DNA of 64,000 nt from Phyto melanocephala (taxonomy: Eukaryota > Arthropoda > Insecta > Diptera > Rhinophoridae): contig OW799234.1 in NCBI GenBank assembly GCA_941918925.1, positions 58,256,468-58,320,467 on the forward strand, given 5' to 3'. The notes under the pieces were generated by a model. That model was given only the letters and a program-made list of their open reading frames with translations, was not told the origin of the DNA and made no database searches. Position numbers and translations under genes: made by a program. This document shows, in pieces, positions 37,102 to 48,200 of the stretch; positions within the stretch are counted from its first letter, which is position 1, and the number at the start of each line of letters is the position of its first letter.

Positions 37102-38724
37102 AAGAAATTATTTAACCCATATTATGCTAGTTTTCCATTTTTGAAATGGTTACTTTAGTATTTTCAACTTTTACGTAAGCGCATCCGTAATTATTTATTT
37201 GTATGCTGTGGTAGCACTGAAGTGATCAGCTGTCTAATTTAATTATTTGATTATTGATTTAGTGGTTTGTTGTTGTGTTTTCTTTATGTTACTTGAAGTA
37301 AGGCAAACAAATGCACTGTATTCGGCTGTGCCGAATCTTGTGTATCCTTCACACGGTTTGTACCATCATGTACATATAGACATAAGTATGTGTTAGCGAA
37401 CTCTAGTTTTTGTTGTTGTGTTAGATAAACTTACTCCTCTATCTTTCCATCAGAATATGTATACTTAATGGGGTCGCAAATAAATACTATATAAATGATT
37501 AGACCTCATTACATCATCACTTACAGATTCATAAGTCGCAATTATATGGTGCAACTGTGATAAAAACTTATAAATCAATTTCAATTTACATTTTTTTCAT
37601 AATTTTTTTCCCCAATAACTGACTCAGAACCCAAATTTTCTGTAAATATTTTCAAAGGAAAGTATTTTATATATTGAATATATGTATGTCAAAAAGTTCC
37701 ACTAAAGCCTCAATTTGCCTCTGGGTTGAAAAAATAGTCAAACATGTTTTTCGTGTACATCTCAGCTCGTAGCTTTTCCACATAACTGTTTATAGGCTTA
37801 GTTTTATAAATTCCTATATCTTTAAGAACTCTGAATATATATACTTTATAGGGTCGCGAATATACTCTTTTTACAGTCTCGTGCGAAAAATATAACAAGA
37901 ATTTACCGAATTTTACTTGGTGTTGAAAGGCCAGACAACAGGAAAACTAATTCTAGAGAATATTAATAACCCCTAACATAGAGCTTTTCCATGATGCAGA
38001 AAAGTTTTACCTTGTTCGGTCCAATAAGGAAATAATAATGTATTAAAAGAGATGTACTGAGAGTAAGATGTTGATAGTAATTTTCACGAAGTGGCTTGTT
38101 TTGTCAAGAAATATGTTTAAGGAATTGAAGCTTAATTTTTACGTTGCATATGATATTAATATATATATATATGTATGTTAACAAAGTACATACTTTGTAG
38201 AACTTATGCAACCAAAGATGGCTAAAATACTTTCATGTTGAAACTGTATCATTGACGAGTCTATGATATTCCATGAGTTTTCTGGATGTATTGAACCATT
38301 TCTTAATACAATTCTGAAGCTGGTGTAGTAAACATACTTCTAAGTACACACCTTAGTCAGGCATAAAGACCATCTACCACAAAATCTAGAACATCTTATT
38401 TATAACTGGGCAGAACGCTTGTACTAAAACAAAATTTTATTTAGTGGGAGATATTAAGGATTGCAATTTTAAGAATATTAATAAGACAATTATGTATCGA
38501 TGATCACAAGTAGAAAGGCCCCTGATTTCAATACAATTTTACACATATAAGCCTGGAGGCAAAAATGTACCTCAATACTATCAAAAATAATGGATTAAAA
38601 GCAATTTTGCAAAAGAAGTTACATAATGATAGTTCTGTTTCTATTACGTTTTCACCTTCTCCTGGAATGTTGCAATTTTTTGTGTTAGGGCCTTACTACG
38701 ATAAATAAAACTTTCGATTTATAA
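37102..38724 (+). repeat. 1,623-bp dispersed duplication, copy 2
   Basis: Same borders and length as 31560-33182, but its flanks differ and carry no 240 bp duplication or short target duplication that I can find. It is therefore the better candidate for the source copy. Internal order is identical, including the HINE-like hairpin end near 37320. Confidence 0.9.
38432..38708 (+). pseudogene. Unidentified decayed coding stretch, copy 2
   Basis: Same broken frame as at 32890-33166, with several amino-acid-changing differences near the C terminus (for example the LGPYYDK ending against LGPFYDK) and the same frameshift and TAA/AATAAA overlap. Shared disablements mean it was already dead before the segment was duplicated. 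Confidence 0.45.
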
Positions 38725-38779
38725 ATCAAGCAATATGTTAGTAAAACGTGTTTCTGAATTAAATATATAAATTTATTGA

Positions 38780-39350
38780 CTGTCATTTTTTAGAAGCGGC
38801 CATCATGGGTTTTAAATTTTTAAATGGTTATTATATTTCCCTAGTCAAGTCCTTTCATTTTATAACCATACAAAGCAGTTATATTTGGGTGCTTATATCT
38901 CAGTTAGTTTATAGCCGATTTGTCAGATTTTCACAGAAATAATTCTTCTGACCACGACCTATAATTTGGTAACCAAACATTATTTAGAAGCTTAAAATTT
39001 AAAAAATATATATTTTTGCAAATTCTTTTTGCCTATAACTTTGCTGATTAGTAATCAATTCTACCGATTTTTCACGTATTTCCCTAAAAGCATATCAAAT
39101 CCATAAATAATCACAAACGTGTCTACTAATTGCCCAAGACCAATGTTTAACTTTTATAGTAAAAATATGGAAAAAATAGAGGCATTCGTGATTATTTGTT
39201 CATATTTCAAAAATTTATGTGGTGCTACTGATACTATGCTACCATACTCAGGTTTTTTTTTGATGTCGGGGTATTTAACAAACTCATATCAACAGACGGA
39301 CTTTGCTCAATCAAATTCCTTAAGGGGTCGGAAATGATTTTTGAAACAAA
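38780..39350 (-). mobile_element. HINE-like repeat, partial copy
   Basis: Contains TAGTCAAGTCCTTTCATTTTATA, TTGCCTATAACTTTGCTGATTAG, CAACAGACGGAC and AAGGGGTCGGAAATGA in family order. Both ends are lost. The plus frame at 39119-39337 is carried by this repeat and is not a gene. Confidence 0.55.
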
Positions 39351-39715
39351 TTTCATATTTATACCTTTATACTCTCTATTTGAATGTTATAACATATATG
39401 CCGCCACTGATACTTAATATGCAATTTCTATTTAGTGAATGAATTTTAGGAAACAATTAATGTTTGCTTTTCCCCTAATATATATAAGCGATATTTACTT
39501 TAATGCATACGAACTATGTGCTTGTAAATAAAATACTTCGTTAATAAATAAAGGTATTTGCTTACATCAATCGTGCAATATAGAAACTCTTTAAAATACG
39601 CAAATTTATTGGCATATTATACAAATTTAACATTGAAATCTTAATTGATTATTTCATATTTTTAGAATTATCGACTTTTCTTCGGAAGTCCTTCCATTAA
39701 AGATTTTACAGTTAC
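39351..39715. other. Non-coding DNA
   Basis: No gene or repeat end. The 3' terminal repeat of the transposon to its right was searched for here and not found. Confidence 0.4.
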
Positions 39716-40692
39716 TTATGTTGCCTTTTTGTAGGAGGTGGTCTGTACACCTAAAAATCTGAACACCTTTCTTGTGTTCTTCAATTCCTTTTCTACAAGA
39801 GCCCAGTACCTTTTCACAGGCCTAAGTTTTGGACAGTTAGGTGGATTTACCTCTCGCGGTACAAACATGACATTATTCTTTGAATACCACTCAAGTGCCT
39901 TTTTTCCATAGTGACATGATGCCAAATCAGGCCGAAAATATGTAGGCACTCGGTGCTGTCTCAAAAAAAGTAAAAGTCGTTTTTGTAGGCACTCCGTTAT
40001 ATAAATTTCTGTGCTTATCGTGCCTGATGCCACAAATGCTTGGCTTCGTTTGCCACAACTGCAAATAGCTTGCCACACGATAAATTTCTTAATGAATTTT
40101 GTTTGTTTTTTTGTCCGGTACTCTTCCTGGACATTACCTCTTTCATCAGCAACATAAAAAACTTGGCCGCGAAGTTGAGAAAAATCTACCAATATGTATG
40201 TTTCGTCATCCATCACAAAACAGGTGTATTGTTTTTTAAAATCTTCCTTCAATTTTTTCGCTCGGTTTTTTGCTTCTAAATTCTTTACCGAATTGCGACC
40301 TGGAACTTTCTGAGCTTTGTACGTCTTCAGCCCATCATAAGCTTTGGCACTTTGGACAACACTATTAGAGCACTTCACCGTACGCGTTGCTATTCTGATA
40401 GAAGTGTATGGTGCTCTTCGAAAGAGTTGCTCGACTGTTTCTGCCTTACTAATATCCCTTGGACCTTTTTTATTTCCTGTTCCAGGTTTTCTTTCAGTGC
40501 TCAGGTCGTCCGTTTAATGGCATTTGAAACAGTTTGAGGGTTATCTTTCAATTTTTTTGCTACTTTTTTTAAAGTCCATGACGGATTTTTTTAAAAAGTT
40601 TTAATTATATTTTCACGCACTTTTTTCGAAGTCAATTTTGATCGTAATAACAATCGAAAATTAATGAGTTTTAAAGTAGTAGTATCTGACAT
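39716..40692 (-). pseudogene. Tc1-like (Tc1/mariner superfamily) transposase pseudogene
   Basis: The minus strand carries a nearly complete transposase. From an ATG at 40692-40690 a helix-turn-helix region (VRENIIKTF and LKKVAKKLKDNPQTVSNAIKR, about 40480-40620) is followed by a catalytic domain in a 220-codon open stretch (40378-39716). That stretch has VMDDETYILVD with a catalytic Asp, then FRPDLASCHYGKKALEWYSK with the second Asp, then PPNCPKLRPVKRYWAL. In active relatives the last block reads PxLxPIExYW; here Lys replaces the third acidic residue. In-frame stops also cut the N-terminal half. It is catalytically dead on two counts. The antisense frame at 40040-40279 is a shadow. Confidence 0.75.
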
Positions 40693-40697
40693 ATATA

Positions 40698-40840
40698 TGT
40701 GACATGAAGCTAAAAGGGCCAATGTCAAAATATTTACTTTTGAGAAAATTTGAATTGAACTTTAAGTTTTATATATGCAATATAATGCAATGATTAACTG
40801 AAAAGAGCAAAAAAGTGACATTGGCCCTTTTAGCTCCAAG
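40698..40840. mobile_element. MITE family M2, copy 1
   Basis: The left end GTGACATGAAGCTAAAAGGG continues CCAATGTC (40701-40728) and is mirrored by the right end GACATTGGCCCTTTTAGCTC continuing CAAGCCAC (40818-40845 region). About 90 bases lie between the arms. It abuts the ATG of the Tc1-like transposase relic and could have inserted just upstream of it. ATATATA occurs on both sides and may be the target duplication, but is too simple to trust. A longer copy lies at 60.77-61.56 kb. Confidence 0.65.
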
Positions 40841-40845
40841 CCACA

Positions 40846-42260
40846 GATATATAAAAGCTAATGTGATAAAAAGAAAAACTATTTATTGCACGATTTGAGT
40901 TTTATTTAACTTAATGCAACTACAAATCTTTTTCGATACACTCCTTATATTTTCAAAAAATTTACTGTTTACTTATTATATTTATGCAAACATTATTTCA
41001 TCTCTCCGTTAGTACCTACTGGTCGTTATCATTCGTTAAGCAAAATATCACCAACAGCTGCTCCATCTCTGTTCTGAGAATGATAATGATGCTGCCTGTT
41101 CTGCTATTGCAACTATGTATTTTTACAGATGCTGTAACTTTGCTTGTTGGCAAACAATCTAATCAATTATGTTAATTGTGTGCAACTATTAAAAAATCCA
41201 AATAAGACAACAAACATTCTGAACAGAATGCATAAATTTTTCATTTAGTTTTACTGACACAAACTAATGTACAAATATTTTTGTAGTCATAATGATATTA
41301 TTAAAATTTACATTCTAGTACACTTGGTAGATGGTTTGTTGTACCATTGTCATTGCTCCAACAGCTGAATGTTGTTGTGGAAAAAAAATCATTTCACTTC
41401 TGGTTCGGTGTCTTTGTGTGTGTTGTCATTATACGAATCAACTTGTGTGTAGATACAACAATATTAAAGTAATAGATGAAGACAGAATGTGTAATAATAA
41501 AAAATATATTTGCAACAAAACTAATATTTATGTTTGCATAATAAAAGCAACTGCTACAGCAGCAATAATTGTTAATTTTTAGTTTTTTTTCTCTCTCTCT
41601 CTCTCTTCCAATTTTAATGTTTGTCTTTAATAGTTTTTTCTGTATGTGTGTTTGTTTTGAAAAATAGACATTAATTATTATTTAGTATGAAAATTAAAGG
41701 ACAAATACTTGCTGTAATATTTTGTTTGTGAAATGTCTAAATAAAAAAAAAAAAACATTAATACAGGGATGTTATTTATATTAACAAATAGATATACATA
41801 GAATTATTTCTAGTGAATAGATTGAGTGAAGAAAGACATATTTTATGACATTGTTTTTAAGAATTAATGAAATATTAGACGATATCATTTATAATATATG
41901 AGATACAAACACTATAGACACTTTAATTAAAATTTAGATCATACAAAACATATGCCTAATTAAAGGGACAATTTTCTTAACTACAAAAGCAAATAGTTTT
42001 TATAAGAAATCAAAAAAAAAAAAAGAAAACAACAACAACTCTTACGTGTTTTGTAACGTATTTTAGCAAATGTTTGTCCGGTATCTAAATTATACTGAAG
42101 TTTGGTACCACACATTTATATAAAATAGAAAGAATTGTAGAAACTTGGTAGATTTTCTTTAATTTCTTATAAAGGATGTATTTGCTGGACTTTCGCTAGG
42201 GATAACAGCTGAACTAGCTGCATAATAATGAAGACTGTTAGAATACTTTGGCAAATTACA
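40846..42260. other. Non-coding DNA
   Basis: Contains a (CT)n run (41591-41607) and several A-rich runs. Frames at 40984-41175 and 41331-41582 are unconvincing and domain-free. Confidence 0.4.
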
Positions 42261-43020
42261 ATGCAAGAGCTTACACCAGAACAAAGATTACAAATCGTAG
42301 AATTTGTTTTAAAGATTTGCACTCTTTTCGCCAAATAGTATTTTGTCAAGTTTACGGTGCTCATAAAAGTCTATCTGAGCTGGTTATATGTAATAAAATG
42401 TTTCGTCTTGTGAACAAATTTACTTTTTTGAGTACCGTACGTTCAGCAGAAGCCATCACCGCTGTGGTTGTGAGTATTACAGAATACTCCTATTTTTAAA
42501 TCCGACACCTGTCTCAGCAACTCGGACTCTTGTTTTATGATTCTTTTTTGTTTCTAATGTGATTGCGAATCATTTGGACAAGTAGTTCCGATAAGATGGC
42601 GCAAGTTCTTGAGTTTGTTAAGTCAAACGTTTGGAAACCGTATTATCTCAGGAATTGGACCTGTAATTTAGTCACCTTATTCCTGTGATTTGACACATTT
42701 GGACTAATTTTTGTCAGAGCATGTCCCATCTCTGTTTGAAATATGCTAATAAACCAGCAACGGTTATTCACTTACAAGTCAACACTTGACGTACTTTTGA
42801 CGAAATAAGCAGCGTTTTTGTAAGTGTCATTGTCATACTTTTTAGCCACGTCCAATATTTACTACTTTGTCATATTTCTGTCGTTTTTTACATAAAAACA
42901 ATACAACAGTGCTACTCAATCAGCTCAAAAAAAGTGGTTTAAAATTAGACCGCAAGAATGACGTTCATTAGTGGCAGTCATGGAGACCATATTCCAAATA
43001 TTATTTTTAAATGTTAAATG
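42261..43020 (+). pseudogene. Mariner-type transposase relic D
   Basis: Opens MQELTPEQRLQIVEF at an ATG (42261), matching the N terminus of relic B, then continues in broken frames through AEAITAVVVSI (about 42450-42480), a degraded IISRNWPxNLVTLFLWF region (42635-42720) and MLINQQRL (42740-42770). It ends SLVAVMETIFQI, the decayed form of the C-terminal SRGGHMPEIIFK block, before a stop near 43015. The central catalytic segment is deleted. It meets relic E tail to tail. Confidence 0.7.
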
Positions 43021-43049
43021 CCATACAATTCTTTAGCTAAGAACGAGTC

Positions 43050-43549
43050 CTATACCACTAACGTAAATGTATTGCCGCCTGACCATAATCTCCACCAATC
43101 AGTTGCTCGTCGTGGGTGCATTTGTTTCTCATGGATCGCACAAGGATTTTCAGAGCCCCAAATTTGACAATTTTCTGTCTTCTCAAAGGAAATTCGCAAC
43201 ATCGCAGAAGATGAATTTTTTAAAAAAACTGAAGCTGACATCAACTATAAACAGATTGCCGGTGCTTCACGTGGTCTGTTGGTTTGAGGTCTTGAGTAAG
43301 CTAAATTTTGAATGCATAAAATTCGTAGCATGGAGCTTTGTGAAACTTATGGCTGTTGAGAACTATGCCGATCTTAGTGTTTTGGGATTTGAACAACACT
43401 TCCGTTTACAGCAGCAATGTTTTCTAGGGAGCGAACGGTACATTGATGTTTTATTGTCTATTACCGACCCAATTTCTTTATATTTTCGACCATTGTTCGA
43501 ATATTTGACACATAAGTTGAATTCTCTTTATTAAATATTTATCGAAGTC
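43050..43549 (-). pseudogene. Mariner-type transposase relic E, main part (split by BEL/Pao)
   Basis: Read on the minus strand from 43549 down, broken frames give ENIAAVNGSV (about 43440-43410), a decayed SQSSMLRIL segment, then a cleaner run (43244-43050) with QIWGSENPCAIHEKQMHPRR and WRLWSGG, equivalent to the QNCRIWxxENP..P.HPxxVTVWCGLWxGG block between the first two catalytic positions. The C-terminal third is absent. The N-terminal part is 7.5 kb away at 51011-51100, separated by the retrotransposon. The 155-codon plus-strand frame here (43067-43534) is an antisense shadow. Confidence 0.7.
43545..43549. repeat. BEL/Pao target-site duplication, left
   Basis: AAGTC immediately before the 5' LTR TG; repeated at 51011-51015. 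Five bases is usual for BEL/Pao integrases. Confidence 0.95.
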
Positions 43550-44838
43550 TGTTGGAGAAATTTATTCGCTAGAAATAAGTCTTGTATTTCCTATTGGGAT
43601 GTATGTTTAATTAACTCTCCTTCTGAGACATAAATACTTATTATTAAAAGCTTTTGCATTATCTCTATTGTAATATTATAAATAATATTATAATTATCTT
43701 ACTCTCATTGCACGTTTCTCACTGCCTTAATCTTACTTAAGTTCATTTGTTCTTAAATGGAATGTTAGTGAATTTATTATCATTATTTTTATTTAATATG
43801 TATAACGGGTGTTATTTACACACAATAATAATGATCTTGTATTTTTTGCTCTAATGTAACGGCTATATGCATAAAAAGTAGTTATTTTATGGCTATAGTG
43901 TACAATAGTTATTAAACGCTTTTTGTATTATAAACCACTAATAAGAATTTGTATTTATAAACGTACAATAACACTTTTATAGTTATTAAATGTTTGTAGT
44001 GATTTTATTAGTATGTATGGCAACGCTTTTTATATTTATTTGTCATTTTATTGTTAGTGGTGCTTATAACTACTATAAGATTTACTCGGGTATCAAGTAA
44101 AGGTAAAATTTTTTATAAAATTAAAGCACAAAAAGGTCATCGAAAAAATCAAAAGTATATAACTTTGGTATATGAAAAATTTTGAGCAAAAATTATAATA
44201 CAAATATTAATTATTTACCTATTTTGTTAATAACAATAAGAAAAGTATTCGGGTTAAAAGTTTGTTTACGTTTTTCTTACATCACTATTATAATTTTCAA
44301 TTTTATTTAATTTAAAATATGTTAAATTTATTATTTTCTTTTGTATAAATTGCACTTATGTATCTATATGTCGAAATGTGTTAATCTAATCAATTTTAAT
44401 ATTTCAATTACTTTTTCTTAACTTTTTTTTACAAAATTTCTTGAAAAAAATTTTTTAACGCAATTTATGCATGAAATGTCGCCTTATTTTTGGTTTAAAG
44501 AAGGGTAAATCAAACAATAAAATTTTTGATTTTATAAATGGTTTATAAAAGGTTTATAAGTCTATTAATGGTTTATGAATGCAACAATAGTGAATTTTGC
44601 TTAAAAACGACTTATAAGCCTGTTATAAGTTTTTATACATATGGCCGTAAATCTTTAGTTGTTGTTTCTCTTTCTTTACCTTATTTTTAAGTCATAAAAA
44701 TTTGTACATCAATATCAGTTAGTAATCTGCCTTGCTGCTTAACACTACATATAATTATACAGCCTTGCTGCTAATAAAATATATTATTTTAACTTTTATT
44801 AACTTTAAATTAATGTGAGTTTGATTATTTCTCATACA
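43550..44838 (+). repeat. BEL/Pao 5' LTR, interrupted by a MITE
   Basis: Starts TGTTGGAGAAATTTATTCGC and ends ATTTCTCATACA. Subtracting the MITE and one TAA leaves 498 bases that match the 3' LTR throughout. The promoter and polyadenylation signals of the element should lie here; AATAAA is present near 44775. The insertion lies 310 bases into the LTR, so it may separate promoter elements from the transcription start. Confidence 0.95.
43860..44647. mobile_element. 788-bp Harbinger-type MITE inside the 5' LTR
   Basis: Terminal inverted repeats CGGCTATATGCATAAAAA (43860 on) and TTTTTATACATATGGCCG (ending 44647) differ at two of 18 positions. The insertion is flanked by TAA (43857-43859 and 44648-44650), and the 3' LTR shows the empty site with a single TAA, so the boundaries are exact. 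A 3-bp TWA duplication is characteristic of PIF/Harbinger transposases. The interior is AT-rich with no frame; it contains imperfect TTTATAA/TTATAAA repeats. Confidence 0.9.
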
Positions 44839-44846
44839 TTAAAAAT

Positions 44847-44864
44847 TGGTGCCGAAACCCGGGA
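44847..44864 (+). other. Primer-binding site, probably tRNA-Phe
   Basis: TGGTGCCGAAACCCGGGA starts 8 bases after the 5' LTR. Its complement, TCCCGGGTTTCGGCACCA, fits the 3' end of metazoan tRNA-Phe (acceptor GCCGAAA / TTTCGGC plus A and CCA) over all 18 positions as I recall that tRNA. Priming by tRNA-Phe is therefore inferred. Confidence 0.8.
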
Positions 44865-45240
44865 ATATTCTCAAAACTTATCTACTACAAAAACTCATTT
44901 GGAAAATCACTAAATTGTGGATACGACCTGGCCTGAATTTGGATAAGTTCATATATATACCATTGTTTAATTAAATAATTGATGCAACTTTGGCGACGAA
45001 CATTTTTGACTTTGAATATACTTAAATATAACCATAAGAACCTCTTAATATATTTTCGTTAAGTTGAAAATTGTCGAAAGCAAAATTTTAGTAATAAATC
45101 AGCTTACATATTTTGTGTTGATTACTTTCGTAATTGGATTTTGCCTTTATCTCCTAATACGAAGTTATAATTGCTGAATATTAAATTTGCTAAAAGTGAA
45201 ATTAGCTGATCGTTATTACAAATTTTATTTGTTGGTCAAA
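44865..45240 (+). other. BEL/Pao leader between primer site and Gag-Pol
   Basis: Untranslated leader of about 375 bases; packaging and dimerisation signals would be expected here but none can be identified by eye. In-frame codons upstream of 45241 start with TTG at 45187 but there is no earlier ATG in that frame, so 45241 is taken as the start. Confidence 0.7.
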
Positions 45241-48200
45241 ATGGAAGACATCTCGAATATAATTGAAGATCAACGTAATTTATTGAATAATTTAAAACGA
45301 ACATCTGAAAGGTTTCATAGTAAAGCTAGGGAGCTGAAAACGAGAGGTTATGCTCAAAGTATTTTAGAAGCTATAGAAGTGGTGTCTCAGCAGTTCACGG
45401 ACACTCACTATCAACTCATAAGTATAATTCGAGAAAAATCCATTAGCGCAGAAGAAGTGCCTTATCTATCTGAAGAAGTGTTTGAAGAATTTCAAGACTT
45501 TTTCCAAACGTTTAAAGGAAATATATTAGATATTATTACCGAATCGCAGCAACCTAACTCCCCAATTTTTCACTCAAGTACATTTCATGCCTCAGCATCT
45601 CGACAGAATACAACAATAGCAGCTGAAGCACGATTACCAAAAATTGATATACCAAATTTTTGTGGTGACTACTTGTCATGGATCTCATACAGAGATATGT
45701 TCATATCATTAGTACACAATAATTTGGCGTTATCAAAAATTCAAAAATACTATTATCTTAAAGGTTCATGCTCAGGCACTCCTTTGAATATCATTAATGA
45801 ATATCCAGCTTCCGAAGAGAACTATGAATTAGCATGGAATGCGCTTAATAGACGTTATCATAACTGCAGGAAAATTGTTAATACTCTTTTAGTTAAATTG
45901 TTTTCCATACCAAATTCTACTGGTTCAGCTGAGAGTATACAAACTATTTTAGATACTACGAGAAACTGCTTAGCACTGCTTAATACTTTAGGTGTTACAC
46001 GAGAAACTTATGACGCAATAATAATTCATATTACAGTAAATCGTCTTGACAGTCAAACAAGAAAGGAATGGGAACAGTCTCTTAAAGCTTCCGTGGAAAT
46101 TCCAAAAATTAGTGAACTTTTTAATTTTTTGGAAACTTCTTTTAGAACACTTGAATCTCTAGCTGAACACACTTGTTCGGTACCTCGCGTAAAAACAAAT
46201 ACCAAAAGTAATTTTCGTAGAAGCATTCATTTAACAACATCTACTACCGATGGTAATTGTCCATGCTGCAACAAACGTCATTTCTTATATAAATGCTTTA
46301 AATTTATTTCAATGCCATCGAATGAAAAGCTTGAACTTCTACGGACAAAGAAAATTTGTCATAACTGCCTTAGTGTTGGTCATTTTAGCCGAGCTTGTCT
46401 CTCATTAGCTCGTTGTCATATTTGTAACAAAAAACATCATACCACAATTCATAATGAAATCCTGTTGCCTGATGATAAAAACCAGACATTGTCAAACATA
46501 ACAAACAGTTCTAATAACATCTCAGTACAATGTAGTGTACTTACTACACCTCAAGTTTTACTAGCTACAATGAGAGTTGATATCAAAACAGATTATGGTA
46601 TATTTTCTCTAAGAGCAATTTTAGATCATTGTGCTCAAGCCACACTTATCACAGAAAATGCCATGCAAACGTTAAGACTGCAAGCTTTTAAAACATTTGC
46701 ACAAATCAGCGGAGTTGGAAAAAATAAATTAATTACTAGCCGTAAATATGTCAATTTAATACTTCAATCAAGAACAGATAGTAAATTTGAATTAAAATGC
46801 AGTGCACTGGTAATACCGTCTATTACACAATACCAACCCATGCATTCTAATAAAAGTAAACTTCCAAACATTAATAACTTTGAATTAGCAGATCCAGAAT
46901 TTCTAAAACCTGGAGAAATTGATTTGCTACTGGGTGGTGATATCTATGGTGATATTATACTACCCGAACAAATGAAATATGTAAATAGTATCTTTTTACA
47001 AAAAACTCATTTCGGATGGGTAGTTTCAGGACCTACTTCAAAGATTAATTATGGTAGTGTAATTAATATAAACATTTGTTCATTAGAGGAACAACTTAAG
47101 GCCTTTTGGGTGCAAGAGGAATTATTAGAAAATAGAATATGGACACGAGAGGAAGAGCTCTGCGAAAAATATTTTAAAGCAACTACTACTCGTGATAGCG
47201 AAGGTCGCTACACAGTTTCGTTACCTTTTAAAAATTTAATTAACGGCCAACCATTACCAATATTTAATATGACAGATTATATCGCACTGTCACGTCTAAA
47301 ACACATAGAAGCAAAATGTGAAAGAAATCAGGAATTTGGTGATGCTTATCACAAATTTATGAACGAATATGAAAACTTAAATCATATGAAAAGCGTTGGT
47401 GTATACCCTAATGATTTAGAGAAAAATTCTTATTTTTTGCCACATCATGGTGTTTGGAAGAAAAGTAGTACTACAACAAAATTAAGAGTGGTATTTGATG
47501 GCAGTAGTAAAAATCAAATGCAATCTTCTTTGAACAATGAGCTGGCAGCAGGTCCGGCATTGCAAAATGATCTGCCCACTACGATTACACGTTGGAGACG
47601 TTTTAAAATTGGTTTTCGCTCAGATTTGGAAAAAATGTTTCGTCAAATTAATGTAACAAGAGATCATCAAAGGTATCAACAAATTTTGTGGCGCAAAGAT
47701 TCAAATGATGATATATATATTTATAAATTACAAACAGTAACATACGGTACAACTTCTGCCCCCTTTCTTTCTATAAGAATACTTCAACAATTAGCTGAAG
47801 ATGAAAAGGAAAATTATCCTATGGCGAGTAAAGTTCTTATTTCAGATACATACGTTGACGATATCATTTCTGGTGCTGATAACTATGACGAAGCAATGCA
47901 CTTACAACAACAACTGTGTCAAATGTTAAAAAGGGGAGGTTTCACCTTACGAAAATGGACTTCGAACAGTTTGGAACTAATGAATACCATACCTATTGAG
48001 TTAAGAGAAAAGAAAGATGTATTTGAAATAAATGAAAAGGATAGCGTAAAAGCTCTTGGTTTGGAATGGAATGTAAACACAGACACATTCTCTTTTAAAA
48101 TAAATTGTTATCAAAATACGGAAGTAAATAAAAGAAGTATACTTTCTGATGCGGCGAAATTATATGACCCGTTAGGATGGCTTTCTCCAACTACAATTAA

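Noticed and set aside
40700..40845. Terminal inverted repeat of the Tc1-like transposon itself
   Set aside because: Both arms lie together upstream of the transposase and recur as an independent unit at 60.8-61.6 kb, so it is better read as a separate MITE.
43067..43534. 155-codon plus-strand open frame
   Set aside because: The minus strand reads as a mariner-type transposase relic across the same bases; the plus frame is its antisense shadow and has no domain.
45187..45240. Upstream extension of Gag-Pol by 18 codons from a TTG
   Set aside because: No ATG in that stretch; a eukaryotic start at the ATG at 45241 is far more likely.
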